From Streptomyces sp. XD-27 (GTDB lineage Bacteria; Actinomycetota; Actinomycetes; Streptomycetales; Streptomycetaceae), in the NCBI RefSeq assembly GCF_030553055.1, contig NZ_CP130713.1:4960001-5024000 (forward strand): a stretch of DNA of 64,000 nucleotides, in the 5' to 3' direction. This document shows positions 50,456-59,449 of this stretch, one piece after another. How positions within the stretch are numbered: position 1 is the stretch's first letter; each line of letters begins with the position of its first letter. The notes under the pieces were generated by a model that had not been told where the DNA came from, made no database searches, and saw only the letters and a list, made by a program, of their open reading frames with translations. Both the position numbers and the translations under genes were made by a program.

Positions 50456-51694
50456 TTGGCGCGGGTCTGGATTGAGGACCGCATAGGGCACGCGGCGTAC
50501 GTACGGGCCGTGGCGGAAGCCAAGCGGGCAGGGCGTACGCCACCCGGGCGCTACCGCGTGCGCTGGTACGACCCCGACGGCAAGCCGAAGATGAAGACCT
50601 TCGCCCGCAAGGTCGACGCCGAGGCGGAGCGGACGAGGATGGAGTCCCGTCTCAACGACGGCTCCTACCGTGATCCCGCAGCCGCCCGCGTGAAGTTCGC
50701 AGAGGTGGCGGAGTCCTGGCTGGCCGCGCAGATCCATCTCAAGCGCTCGACCCGGAGCCGCTATCGCGGCGTTCTCGACGTCCACGTGATCCCCAAGTGG
50801 GGCACCACCCCGCTGGACCGCATCCATTTCGAGGACATCGCCGAGTGGCTCGCAGACCTGCTGTCCGGTGAGGCGACCGGCGGCAGGAAACTCAGCCCAC
50901 GATCGGTGCGCAAGGCGTACGTCGTCCTCAGCCGCGTTCTCGGCTACGCGGTCAAGGCTCGTCGTCTGGCGGTCAACCCGGCTGTCGGCGTTCCCCTGCC
51001 GAAGGCGACGCCGGCCGACCACGTGTACCTCGACGACATGCAGGTCGACACGCTGGCCAACGCGTCGGGCGCCTACAGGGTGTTCATACTGCTGCTGGCC
51101 TACACCGGCCTGCGCTGGGGCGAGGGGTCCGCGCTGAAGGTGGGCCGCGTTGACCTCGACGCCTGCCGGGCCCACATCGTCGAGGCGTACGCCGAGGACA
51201 ACGGCAAGCTCTACCTCGACACGCCCAAGAACCATGAGCGCCGGTCCGTACCGATCCCGCGGTTCCTGGCCGAGGAGTTGAAGCCCCACGTCCAGGGGCG
51301 GGGAGATGAGGAATTGCTCTTCACCGCCCCACAGGGCGGACCGCTGCGGGCCCGCAACTTCCGTCAGCGGTTCTTCGCGCCGGCGGTCGTGAAGGCTGGA
51401 CTGGGGCATCACAAGGTCACCCCGCACAAGCTGCGGCATACCGCGGCCTCGCTCGCCATCGCCAGTGGCGCGGACGTCAACGTCGTACAGACGATGCTGG
51501 GCCACAAGTCCGCGACGCTGACCCTCGATACGTACGGGCACCTCTTTCCGGACCGCCTGGACGAGGTCTCGAAGAAGATGCACAAGCGCCGGTCCAAGCA
51601 GCTGGCCAAGGCGAAGGCCAAGCTGGAGAAGGCGGAGAAGAAGACCCGCAGGGCCGCTGAGGCGGTGGCCGCCCTGGAGGAAGATGCCGCGTGA
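50456..51694 (+). CDS. int: tyrosine-family site-specific integrase
   Basis: 412 residues from TTG 50456 (GGAGGGGG upstream). Arm-binding and SAM-like domains: RYRVRWYDPDGKPKMKTFAR, VKFAEVAESWLAAQIHLKRS. Catalytic residues: Arg in LAYTGLRWGEGSALKV, HxxR in PHKLRHTAASLAIASG, His in QTMLGHKSATLTLDTYGHLF with the Tyr nucleophile in the same stretch. All five are present, so it should be active. A Lys/Glu-rich coiled tail ends the protein. It lies beside the tRNA-Arg gene that contains the attachment core, as expected for an integrase of that site. Only distantly like the two decayed integrases. Confidence 0.93.
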   Translation: MARVWIEDRIGHAAYVRAVAEAKRAGRTPPGRYRVRWYDPDGKPKMKTFARKVDAEAERTRMESRLNDGSYRDPAAARVKFAEVAESWLAAQIHLKRSTRSRYRGVLDVHVIPKWGTTPLDRIHFEDIAEWLADLLSGEATGGRKLSPRSVRKAYVVLSRVLGYAVKARRLAVNPAVGVPLPKATPADHVYLDDMQVDTLANASGAYRVFILLLAYTGLRWGEGSALKVGRVDLDACRAHIVEAYAEDNGKLYLDTPKNHERRSVPIPRFLAEELKPHVQGRGDEELLFTAPQGGPLRARNFRQRFFAPAVVKAGLGHHKVTPHKLRHTAASLAIASGADVNVVQTMLGHKSATLTLDTYGHLFPDRLDEVSKKMHKRRSKQLAKAKAKLEKAEKKTRRAAEAVAALEEDAA

Positions 51695-51728
51695 TGTGTG
51701 CCTGATCCGTGCCGGGGAGCCGCAACCG

Positions 51729-51770
51729 AAGGGGCCGCCCCACCACGCTGATGCGGTGGGGCGGCCCCTT
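51729..51770. terminator. strong two-way terminator after the integrase
   Basis: A perfect 16-bp stem (AAGGGGCCGCCCCACC and its complement) with a 10-base loop, A-run on one side and T on the other. It lies between the integrase and the convergent hypothetical gene. Confidence 0.88.
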
Positions 51771-51789
51771 GCGTCTCCCTCGGATCAGG

Positions 51790-52134
51790 TCAGCCGCGCG
51801 GTCGGTGGTTTTCCTGCCAGGCTCGGTCGATCGCAGCAGCGGTCGCGTCCCCGGCCAGCTGCTCGATCTCCTCGGGTACCTCCCGCTCGTCGAGCACGAA
51901 GAGTCGGCCACCGACGAGGTGCGTGGTCGTCTTCCAGCCGAGACGGCGCCCCGCTTCCCGAGCGGCACGCCGGACGTCCTTGAGCTCGCCCATCTCGCCA
52001 AGATCGTCGTCGCTCAGGATCAGCTGCCCGTAGTAGCCCTGGTACTCGGGCTTGAGGGCGGTCCGCATCACCGACTCAAGCTGGTCGACCAGCTTCTCGT
52101 ACCAGCGCTGGGCCAGCTCGTCCTTCATGGGCAT
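51790..52134 (-). CDS. 114-residue hypothetical protein beside the attachment site
   Basis: Start ATG 52134 (MPMKDELAQRWYEKLVDQLE) with GGGGAG upstream; the longer frame runs into the tRNA gene and is rejected. Soluble, helical and acidic: ESVMRTALKPEYQGYYGQLI, LKDVRRAAREAGRRLGWKTT, DEREVPEEIEQLAGDATAAA. Homologues seem usual in Streptomyces elements and phages, but no function is known to me. Inside element C, convergent with the integrase. Confidence 0.65.
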   Translation of the reverse strand: MPMKDELAQRWYEKLVDQLESVMRTALKPEYQGYYGQLILSDDDLGEMGELKDVRRAAREAGRRLGWKTTTHLVGGRLFVLDEREVPEEIEQLAGDATAAAIDRAWQENHRPRG

Positions 52135-52198
52135 CGCGCACAGCTCCCCACCCTCTGCCCGCAGCCGCATGTGTGCCATATGTGTGCTGCGAGTACGA

Positions 52199-52229
52199 AG
52201 GCCCTCCCGTCCGACGGACGGAAGGGCCT
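52199..52229. terminator. hairpin terminator beyond the tRNA-Arg gene
   Basis: A 14-bp stem with one mismatch (AGGCCCTCCCGTCC against GGACGGAAGGGCCT) and a 3-base loop. It lies 20 bp from the 3' end of the tRNA and is followed by GGTGTTTCTCTGTGCCCCC, as at the left edge of the island. Confidence 0.75.
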
Positions 52230-52248
52230 CTGACCAGGTGTTTCTCTG

Positions 52249-52321
52249 TGCCCCCGGCAGGATTCGAACCTGCGACACCCGCTTTAGGAGAGCGGTGCTC
52301 TATCCCCTGAGCTACGGAGGC
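52249..52321 (-). tRNA. tRNA-Arg, anticodon CCT
   Basis: 73 bases that fold as a full cloverleaf: acceptor GCCTCCG with CGGGGGC (one G-U pair), D-arm GCTC/GAGC, anticodon arm CCGCT-CTCCTAA-AGCGG, T-arm GCAGG-TTCGAAT-CCTGC, discriminator A. The anticodon CCT reads AGG. CCA is not encoded. Its 3' half is the integration target of the island: 39 bp of it are repeated at 29762 and 25380 and, less exactly, at 21581. Confidence 0.97.
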
Positions 52322-52850
52322 GGGGGCTTGTAGAAAACCTTGTCGAAAACCCGGGTAGTGGATCTTCATTGAGGTCGGCAAGCCCGCTGGTCAGCGTGGT
52401 GTGAGGGCCGCGTGGTGGGTGGCCCCTGCGCCGGTGTGGCTGACCAGGGACAGAGTAGCGGATGTGGCTTTGGTTGGGGTGTCCGAGTGGGGATCGGCGG
52501 GTGGCTGTCGGCGCTGACCTGGTGGTTTCTTGCTTGAGTGCGCGGGTCTTCGGTGAGCTGGCCGAGTCGCAGCTCGGACTCGGGCTGTCGCGGTCCGTTT
52601 GTCAGAGCTCTGGGTGTTGGCTGTTGGCTGAGGGCGGGGCCGCGCGCCGGGGCGGGGGAAGGGGGGCGTGGTCTCGACCAGCTTGCGCCCTAGAAGCTGG
52701 CCTTGATGGAGCCATGACAAAATGGAGATGCCTCGGGTGAGTTCCGGTTTCTGAAGCCTGGAAGGCTCATGAAGACCTTGGCCTGTCTTCGGGATGGTTG
52801 CCCTACCCTCGATGCACGAAGCGTGTCCAGGCAAGCGCGAAGAGGTGTCC
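52322..52850. other. 529-bp region without a gene
   Basis: Lies upstream of the tRNA and of the NACHT module. No supported open frame, repeat or RNA was seen. It must contain the tRNA promoter on one side and probably that of the NACHT module on the other. Confidence 0.4.
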
Positions 52851-53243
52851 ATGGAACCGATAGCGCCGGAACTGCTGATGGCTCTCGCGAGCGGCACCGC
52901 CGGTGCCGCCGGGCAGCAGATATGGACGTCCCTGCGCGATCTGGTCCGGCGGCGGACGGACGCAGAACCCGGCGGCGAGGGCGAGTTGACCGCTCTCGCC
53001 GCCGCGGTCGGCAGTGTGGAACGCGTCGCGCGCGCCGAGCGGTTGGCGCAGGTGCTGGCCGAGTGGGCTCGGCAGGACTCCGCGTTCGCCGATGCGCTGC
53101 GGGCCTGGCGGCAGGATGCCGTCGACGCGATGCGGACCGGGCCCGGTGACGTGCACAACGAGGTCTCCGGCGGCCGGCAGGAGACCGTCATTCTGGCCCG
53201 CGACATCCACGGCGACATCAACCTCGGCGGCCACGGCGGATAG
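52851..53243 (+). CDS. small effector-associated-type protein paired with NACHT gene
   Basis: 130 residues. Helical first part: IAPELLMALASGTAGAAGQQ, IWTSLRDLVRRRTDAE and AERLAQVLAEWARQDSAFAD. It ends with HNEVSGGRQETVILARDIHG, a beta motif that recurs at the start of the next protein (HNITSGGQQGFLIQARDI). Such shared motifs are typical of bacterial conflict systems in which a small adaptor binds a STAND/NACHT NTPase by like-like contact. 7 bp before the NACHT gene. The role as adaptor is inference from layout. Confidence 0.7.
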   Translation: MEPIAPELLMALASGTAGAAGQQIWTSLRDLVRRRTDAEPGGEGELTALAAAVGSVERVARAERLAQVLAEWARQDSAFADALRAWRQDAVDAMRTGPGDVHNEVSGGRQETVILARDIHGDINLGGHGG

Positions 53244-53250
53244 GCGCCAG

Positions 53251-56200
53251 GTGACGGGGCACGGGAAGCCCTCGGGGGACACGCACAACATCACCAGCGG
53301 TGGACAGCAGGGCTTCCTCATCCAGGCGCGCGACATTGTGAACCTGTACGTCCAGCCGCACGTGGCGGTGGGGGTACGGGGGCTGGTCGCGGGCTTCGGG
53401 CTGTATCTCCTCGCGGTACGACCCGAGTTGCCGCTGCCTCGCGGCTACGATCCGGGTCCGGTGCGGCTCGGCTGGCTGCTGCTGGCCCTGGCCGTGGCGT
53501 CCGCCGTTGCCGCACGGGTGCTGGCCGCGCGGCGCAGGCGGCGTGACCGGGCCTGGCAGTCGCCGGAGCACCTCCAGCGGGTGGCCGACGGTCTCGCCGA
53601 GGTGCTGCGGCGGCAGTACGCCCGCGACGAGCGGCTGATGCACATCGCGGAACCCCACCCCATCGAGGTGGAGTGGACGCCCGCGGGGGACACGCCGCAC
53701 GCCTCCATCTCCGAGTACTTCGAAGGCACCCCCGACCGGCGGCTCATCGTCCTCGGCGGTGCGGGCGCGGGCAAGACGGTGCTGGCCCTGCGGCTCGCCT
53801 CCGAACTGCTGGACGCACGCGCCCCGGACTCTTCGCGACCCGTCCCCCTGGTGGTCTCCCTCGCGTCCTGGAACCCGCGCCGGGGACTGGCCCAGTGGCT
53901 GGCCCGGCAGCTGGCCGCCGACTGTCCCCAGGTGTGCACGCCCGTGCCCGGGGCCCGCCCTTACGACGTCGCCCTCCACCTCCTGCGCTCCACCGACCAC
54001 GTCCTGCTGGTCCTCGACGGATTCGACGAACTGCCCTCTGCACGCCGCAAGGACGCCCTGCGCCAGCTCGGCGAGAGCCTGCGGGGAAGGCCGTTCGTCC
54101 TCACCAGCCGTGAGGACGAGTACCGGGAGCACGCACCCGACCCGAGCGTGTTCTCCCGCACGGAGATCGTCCTCCAGAGCCTCACGGTCGACGCCGTGGG
54201 CACGTATCTCAACCCCTCGGGGTCGGGCCGCTCCCCCTGGGCACCGGTCCTGGATCGGCTGCGCGACGCGCACGACGTGTCCGCCGAGACGGTGCGGCTG
54301 CGCGAGGTGCTGCGTGTGCCGCTCATGGCCGGACTGGCCCGGGTCGCCTACGGCTGGGACGGCAACGATCCCCGGGAGCTGCTGTCCCGGGGCCGGTTCA
54401 CCGAAGAGGGTGTGCTGGAACGGCACTTGTACGACGCCTTCCTCGACACCGCCTACAGCGCCTCCCACGACATACGCGCCGAACACGGCGGCTGGCAGCC
54501 CGGCGACGCACGCCGGTGGGTGGGCTTCCTCGCGGCCCGGATGAAGGCCGCCAACGAGCAGGACTTCGCGTGGTGGCGGCTGCAGGAGGAGATGCCCTGG
54601 CCGGTGCGGGGACTGTGTCTGGCGCCCGCGTATCTGCTGCTGGTCCTGATGGTGGCGTGGACCGGCGTGGGAGCCGCGTGGTGGGGTGCGTGGCTCCCGG
54701 TGTGGGCCGCGTTCGCGCTGGTCTGCCTGCTCACGCTCTACGGCTTCGCCGCCGACCCCGACGACGAGCGCCCCTCCCCGTGGCGGCTCGCCCGGCCCAC
54801 GGGAACGCGGGTGCGCGCGGCGCTGCGGGCATGGAAGGCGCGGGTGCTGGCCGTGGCCTCCGTGCTCGCCGCCGGGGCCGTCGTCCCCGCGGCCGTGGCC
54901 CTCGGGTGGGGGGCGGCGGGCTGGTGTGTGCTCGTCATCGGGGTCCAGCTGCAACGGGTCGTGACCGCCGTGTGGCGGTTCGCCGATCCGGCGGTGGGTC
55001 TGTCCCCGCGAGAGGTGCTCCGGGCCGACCGGCGCGTGGTGCTCACCCTGGGCTGGCTCGCGCCGCTGAGGCTCGGAAAGGGTGAGCCGGGGGCTGAGCC
55101 GGGGGTCTCGTGGTTTCCGCTGGCCCTGCCCCCGTTGGTGTTCGCCGCCTGGCAGTGGACCGACCGCGGCCCGCACGTCGCGACCCCACGCGACTGGGCG
55201 TTCGCCGTGGCCGCCACCCTGCTCGCCGTGTGGTTGTACGCCGCCGGGTTCTCGGCCTGGGGCCGGTACAACGTGGCCCGCGTCTGGCTCGCGGTCACGG
55301 GCCGACTCCCCTGGCGCCTCACGGCATTCCTCGAGGACGCGCACGCCAGGGGGGTGCTGCGGCAGGCCGGGGGCGTGTACCGGTTCCGGCACGTCGAGCT
55401 GCGGGACCGCCTGGCGGAGGCCTACGACACCGGTGAGCCCCAAGTCCGTACTCCGATGCGGGCACCGTTCGCGTCCTCGGCCTCCCTGTCCGGTGGCCTG
55501 GCGCTGTTTGTCCTCTTCTTCAGCGCCGTGTCCGCCGAGCCGCCGCCGGACCCGGTCGCCTTCGCGCCCGAGGCGTGTTCGCTGCTGAGCGACCACGAGA
55601 TGCGGCAGGTCATGACCGACGGCACGAAGTCGGGCCGTACGAAGAAGCACGTCGTCACGCTGCCGGGCCTGTGGCCGACCGTACCGGGCAGCAATGTGTG
55701 CGTCGCCTCCGAACAGTCCCCGTTCGCGCCGGACGTGGAGATCGGGATCGCCGCCGTGGGCTGGAGGTCGGACAAGGAGGTCAACGGAGTCCGATACGCC
55801 GCAGAGCAGTTCCGCACCATCGGGAAGCGGCCCCTCGCGAGGGGGGAGCGGCGGCTGGCAGGGCTCGGTGACGAGGCTGCCGAACTCGTCAAGAAGGACT
55901 GGTACGGGATGTCGGCCATGGAGGCCGAGCCCTGGCAGGCGATGGTGCGGGTACGGGTCGGCAACGCGCTGTTCGTCGTCACGTACGCCGAGGAGTTCGC
56001 CGGCCGGGAGCGCACCAGGGAGATCGCGGAGATCCTGATGCGTGACTTCCTGCGGCGCGCGGGCCTGGACGACGACTCCGATGGCGGGGGCGGGACGGGG
56101 ACGCTGACAGCGAGTCGGCGCCGACTGGCCGATGTTCCGCGCGCCGAGGTCCCGAAGCAGGGCACTCGGCTGGCCAAGTACACCCAGGTCCCGGGACAGT

Positions 56201-56745
56201 CTGTGTACGGGGCGACGTGGAAGGAGAGGGAGCGATCGTACGTGTGGGCAAGCCGGCGCCTGCCGTTCGCCTTCCGTGCGCCCAAGCAGTTGTTCTGCCT
56301 CACCGGCGGCGAGGGCGATCTCCTCACGTACGAGTGTGAGCGCATCACCACGGCGGCGGCTGGACTGGCGCCCGACATCATGATCCGGATTGCGTCCAAC
56401 CTCGGCTGCGGGGCCTCCTGCAACGAAAGAGACGCCGACGCCTACGTGCGAGCTCTCCTGAAGTATGGCGACCCACGGTGGACTGGCGTCCCATCGTCCC
56501 CCGAGCGCGGTACGACCGACTACGCGCAGGAGACCAGGACCGTGGGCAGGGAGCGGCGCTACGCCATGTATCTGCGCCGGAGTGTGGTCTGGCACAGCGA
56601 GGGCAGGCAGCGGACCTGGAGGCTGTGGGTGAAGGTGGACGTGCCGGAGAAGGACAGGGACCTGGCCCAGAAGGTGGTGAATGACATCTTCACCCAGTCC
56701 GGCGGGCGGGGCCGGCCCCGCCCGTCAACTGAAGACGCTCAATGA
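53251..56745 (+). CDS. NACHT NTPase with multiple membrane segments and external C-terminal domains
   Basis: 1164 residues from GTG 53251. Order: an N-terminal adaptor-type motif (8-27), two membrane helices (about 35-95), the NACHT domain with LIVLGGAGAGKTVLALRLAS (Walker A, near 168), HVLLVLDGFDELPSARRKDA (Walker B) and RPFVLTSREDEYREH (sensor), a winged helical part, then membrane helices near 450-520, 530-580 and 610-690, a last helix near 745 (LSGGLALFVLFFSAVSAE). The final 410 residues would be outside the cell and contain DUF3558-like Cys pairs (EACSLLSDHEMRQVMTDG). NACHT proteins in bacteria are anti-phage sensors. This one joins that core to an envelope sensor or effector. Confidence 0.83.
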   Translation: MTGHGKPSGDTHNITSGGQQGFLIQARDIVNLYVQPHVAVGVRGLVAGFGLYLLAVRPELPLPRGYDPGPVRLGWLLLALAVASAVAARVLAARRRRRDRAWQSPEHLQRVADGLAEVLRRQYARDERLMHIAEPHPIEVEWTPAGDTPHASISEYFEGTPDRRLIVLGGAGAGKTVLALRLASELLDARAPDSSRPVPLVVSLASWNPRRGLAQWLARQLAADCPQVCTPVPGARPYDVALHLLRSTDHVLLVLDGFDELPSARRKDALRQLGESLRGRPFVLTSREDEYREHAPDPSVFSRTEIVLQSLTVDAVGTYLNPSGSGRSPWAPVLDRLRDAHDVSAETVRLREVLRVPLMAGLARVAYGWDGNDPRELLSRGRFTEEGVLERHLYDAFLDTAYSASHDIRAEHGGWQPGDARRWVGFLAARMKAANEQDFAWWRLQEEMPWPVRGLCLAPAYLLLVLMVAWTGVGAAWWGAWLPVWAAFALVCLLTLYGFAADPDDERPSPWRLARPTGTRVRAALRAWKARVLAVASVLAAGAVVPAAVALGWGAAGWCVLVIGVQLQRVVTAVWRFADPAVGLSPREVLRADRRVVLTLGWLAPLRLGKGEPGAEPGVSWFPLALPPLVFAAWQWTDRGPHVATPRDWAFAVAATLLAVWLYAAGFSAWGRYNVARVWLAVTGRLPWRLTAFLEDAHARGVLRQAGGVYRFRHVELRDRLAEAYDTGEPQVRTPMRAPFASSASLSGGLALFVLFFSAVSAEPPPDPVAFAPEACSLLSDHEMRQVMTDGTKSGRTKKHVVTLPGLWPTVPGSNVCVASEQSPFAPDVEIGIAAVGWRSDKEVNGVRYAAEQFRTIGKRPLARGERRLAGLGDEAAELVKKDWYGMSAMEAEPWQAMVRVRVGNALFVVTYAEEFAGRERTREIAEILMRDFLRRAGLDDDSDGGGGTGTLTASRRRLADVPRAEVPKQGTRLAKYTQVPGQSVYGATWKERERSYVWASRRLPFAFRAPKQLFCLTGGEGDLLTYECERITTAAAGLAPDIMIRIASNLGCGASCNERDADAYVRALLKYGDPRWTGVPSSPERGTTDYAQETRTVGRERRYAMYLRRSVVWHSEGRQRTWRLWVKVDVPEKDRDLAQKVVNDIFTQSGGRGRPRPSTEDAQ

Positions 56746-56790
56746 GCCCTGGGCCAGGCCGAAGGGTCGGGCCGCACGAGGAGGTCCTGG

Positions 56791-56813
56791 CCGCCTCCGC
56801 CCCGCGGAGGCGG
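56791..56813. terminator. hairpin between NACHT gene and desD
   Basis: CCGCCTCCG / CGGAGGCGG with a 5-base loop, between convergent stops. A second GC palindrome (56703-56724) overlaps the last codons of the NACHT gene. Confidence 0.6.
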
Positions 56814-56942
56814 GGGAGAAGGCCGCCGGGGGCCCAGCGCTGTCCGGTCGGCATGGAAACCGGCAGCACCGGGCCGCCCGGCGGCGGCTCTGGGGGGGAG
56901 AGAGGGGAGGGGCTTGTGCGTTGTGGCCCGCCCCCGCCCGGG

Positions 56943-58871
56943 TCAGGCCCCGCGTACCTCCCCCGCGAACCGTGCGATCGGGTTCTCCAGGGTCCCTACG
57001 AGCTGGAGAGCGCCCGCCGGGTCCGACAGGTCGACCATCTGCTCGTTGTTCCTGAGCTGGAGGCGGTTCAGGCAGGACAGGGCGAAGGTTTCCGTGAACA
57101 TGTCGTACTGCCGGAACTTCTCCGCCAGGTGCGGGACCGACCTCTCGTAGTCCGCCACGCATGCGGCGACCGTGCGCCAGAAGGCGTCCTCCGGCAGGGT
57201 GCCGTCGTCTGCCAGGGTGGCGCCCAGGAAGCGGAAGAAGCAGTCGAAGACGTCCGTGAAGATCGACAGGAGCTTCTTGTCCTCGGGGACGTCGGCGCGG
57301 ATGCGCTGGACCGCCGGGGGGAGGGCCGCGTCCGGGTCCATGACCGCGATCTCCTCGGCGATGTCCTTGAAGATCGCCCGTTGGACCGTCCCCGTCTCGT
57401 CCAGGGCCAGGATCACGTTCTCGCCGTGCGGCATGAAGACCAGGTCGTACGCGTAGAAGCTGTGCAGCAGCGGGGTCAGGTAGGCGTGCAGGTAGCGGCG
57501 CAGCCAGTCCTCCGGGGCCAGGCCGGAGCGGCGGATCAGGGCCGCCGCCAGGGAGCGGCCCTCGGCGTCGGTGTGCAGGAGGGACGCCATCGTCGCCAGG
57601 CGCTCGCCCGGCTCCAGGGCCGGGACCGGGCTCTCCCGCCACAGCGCGGCCAGCATCTTGCGGTACGGGGAGTAGCGGTCGGTCGCGGCCTCGTACCTGC
57701 CGTGGCGGTAGCCGATCGCCGCCCGCTCGCGGATGATCGTCAGGCCCGTGGCGCCGAACACCTCGTCGGAGGCGATCAAGGCCGCCAGCCAGTCGTTGAT
57801 CGCCGGGGTCGCCTCCATGTACGCCGCCGACAGGCCCCGCATGAAGCCCATGTTGAGGACGGACAGCGCCGTCTTGACGTAGTGCTTGGACGGGGCGGTG
57901 GTGTTGAAGAAGGTACGGATGGACTGCTGCGCCAGGTAGGCGTCCGTTCCCGTGCCCAGGTAGACCAGGCGGCGCTCGGCCAGCTCCGCCGCGAACGTCA
58001 CCGACATCTTGTTCCACCACTGCCACGGGTGGACCGGGATGTAGAGGTAGTCCGCCGCGTTCAGGCCCAGGTCGGTCAGGGTCTTCGCGAAGCCGTCCAG
58101 CACCTCCTGGCCCAGTTCCGCGCGCATCAGGCCCTCGTAGTCCAGGTCCGCGGCGCAGGTGAACGTGGCGTGGTCGCGGTGCCCGGCCAGCCAGACCAGC
58201 CGGACCTCGGACGCGGCCTCCGGGGCGTACGCGTGGTACTCGTGCACCCCGAAGCCCAGCCGCCCGTTGTTGGCGACGAAGCACGGGTGGCCCTCGGTCA
58301 TGCCCGTCTCGATCGCCTGGAAGTCGGCCCCGGCCAGCTCGGCGGCGCTCACCGGCTCCTTGGCGAGCTTGTACGCCGAACCGGCGAGCGTGGAGCTGAT
58401 CTCCTCCAGATAGACCGGAAGGATCCGGTCGGTGAGACCCAGCGTGCCTCGTAGCTCGATGAAGAATTCGAGGGCGTCCAGGGGGAGTTCGGTGCCGTCC
58501 CGGTGGCGGGTGATGGTCTCCGGCGCCACCTGCCAGTGGTCCAGGGCACGCCGCCGCGCCCGGAAGCGGTACTCCGTCGCGGCGTCGTCGCTCCGCACCA
58601 CCCACGAGCCGTCGGGCTGCGGTTCCGGGTTCAGCAGGCGCTCGTGCGCGAACTCCGCCAGCGCCTTGCGGACCAGCTGCCTGCCCGCCCGGGCCCACAG
58701 CTCCGGGGTCAGGTGCGCCACCGCGCCCCGCGCGTCCGTCTGCGGGGGGGTAGCGGGGGTCGTACCGGAGGTCGTTCCAGAGGTCAGGCCGGAGGTCGTT
58801 CCAGAGGTCAGGCCGGAGGTCGTTCCAGAGGTCAGGCCGGGGGTCGTTCCAGAGGTCATGCCGGGGGTCAT
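56943..58871 (-). CDS. desD: desferrioxamine synthetase (IucA/IucC-type NIS synthetase)
   Basis: 642 residues. It joins three N-hydroxy-N-succinyl-cadaverine units with ATP to make ferrioxamine E or B. IucA/IucC landmarks: [20 protein letters not shown] (the ExxxEGHP...NxGR ATP site), [34 protein letters not shown] and [20 protein letters not shown]. The normal protein starts near [20 protein letters not shown]. The first 45 residues are made of [12 protein letters not shown] repeats encoded by a 24-bp DNA repeat. ATG 58871 has AAGGAG upstream and overlaps the desC stop. Confidence 0.95.
   Translation of the reverse strand: MTPGMTSGTTPGLTSGTTSGLTSGTTSGLTSGTTSGTTPATPPQTDARGAVAHLTPELWARAGRQLVRKALAEFAHERLLNPEPQPDGSWVVRSDDAATEYRFRARRRALDHWQVAPETITRHRDGTELPLDALEFFIELRGTLGLTDRILPVYLEEISSTLAGSAYKLAKEPVSAAELAGADFQAIETGMTEGHPCFVANNGRLGFGVHEYHAYAPEAASEVRLVWLAGHRDHATFTCAADLDYEGLMRAELGQEVLDGFAKTLTDLGLNAADYLYIPVHPWQWWNKMSVTFAAELAERRLVYLGTGTDAYLAQQSIRTFFNTTAPSKHYVKTALSVLNMGFMRGLSAAYMEATPAINDWLAALIASDEVFGATGLTIIRERAAIGYRHGRYEAATDRYSPYRKMLAALWRESPVPALEPGERLATMASLLHTDAEGRSLAAALIRRSGLAPEDWLRRYLHAYLTPLLHSFYAYDLVFMPHGENVILALDETGTVQRAIFKDIAEEIAVMDPDAALPPAVQRIRADVPEDKKLLSIFTDVFDCFFRFLGATLADDGTLPEDAFWRTVAACVADYERSVPHLAEKFRQYDMFTETFALSCLNRLQLRNNEQMVDLSDPAGALQLVGTLENPIARFAGEVRGA
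58767..58862. repeat. four tandem 24-bp units at the 5' end of desD
   Basis: Units at 58767, 58791 and 58815 are identical and the one at 58839 has two changes; a partial unit holds the start codon. They encode GTTSGLTS in frame. Confidence 0.95.
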
Positions 58872-59449
58872 ACCGTTGCTCCTTGCGTGGCCATGAACTG
58901 CTCGCGCGTGCAGACGCTCAGCAGCGCCTCTTTCTCCGGCTTCACGATCGGACCGACCACCTCGAAGCCGACCGCGGCGTTCAGCGCGTGCACCGCCGTG
59001 TTGCCGATGTCGGGCTCGACCACGACGCGCCGGGCGGCCGGATCGGCGAGGACGAAATCCATCACGGTCGTGATCACGGCACGGGTGAATCCATGCAGCG
59101 GGGTGTCGGTCGGCGCGCACAGGAAGTGCATGCCGACGTCTCCCTCCAGCGGTTCGTACAGGCCGACCAGTTCCACGTGCTTCGGGTCGTATCGCTCCAC
59201 GAGGAACGCCGGGCGGCCCTGGTGCAGCCCCAGGTACGCGTCGTGGTGCGGGTGGTCGGCGATCCTGCGGTACTCCCGCGCCACGTCCGCCACGTCCGCG
59301 TCCAGCATCATCCAGTACGCCGACTTGGGGTGGGTCAGCCAGCCGTGCAGCAGCTCCGCGTCCGCCACCGGGTCCAGCGTACGTACGGCGAACTCGCCCA
59401 GCCTTGCGTCCGTGCGGGTGAAGATCCGGGTGGAGGGAGTCTCGCTCAT
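58868..59449 (-). CDS. desC: N-hydroxycadaverine acyltransferase (GNAT-type)
   Basis: 193 residues of the IucB-like acetyltransferase group. [40 protein letters not shown] and [20 protein letters not shown] are the usual start; [20 protein letters not shown] and [20 protein letters not shown] form the acyl-CoA site. It adds succinyl or acetyl to the hydroxylamine made by DesB. Full length. ATGA overlaps with desB upstream and desD downstream. Confidence 0.93.
   Translation of the reverse strand: MSETPSTRIFTRTDARLGEFAVRTLDPVADAELLHGWLTHPKSAYWMMLDADVADVAREYRRIADHPHHDAYLGLHQGRPAFLVERYDPKHVELVGLYEPLEGDVGMHFLCAPTDTPLHGFTRAVITTVMDFVLADPAARRVVVEPDIGNTAVHALNAAVGFEVVGPIVKPEKEALLSVCTREQFMATQGATV

Larger units (their letters stand above)
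29762..52290 (+). mobile_element. element C: integrative mobilisable element at tRNA-Arg(CCT)
   Basis: 22.5 kb between identical 39-bp repeats, the right one inside the intact tRNA gene. It carries an intact integrase next to the tRNA, an XRE repressor, an excisionase, DUF3631 and DUF2637 proteins, a MobC-like protein and a relaxase. No TraB/FtsK DNA pump of the Streptomyces type or type IV secretion genes were seen, so it looks mobilisable rather than self-transmissible. Cargo: an unknown 546-residue protein, an ATPase, a nuclease-like membrane protein and the six-gene overlapping operon. Confidence 0.85.

Noticed and set aside
21581..52290. Four widely spaced 39-bp repeats as a CRISPR or IS family
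   Set aside because: They match the 3' half of tRNA-Arg and each marks an integrase-side junction, so they are attachment sites.
53218..56595. 1125-codon open frame on the minus strand
   Set aside because: Antisense of the NACHT gene, His/Pro/Gly/Arg-rich, no motif, while the plus strand has clear Walker motifs.
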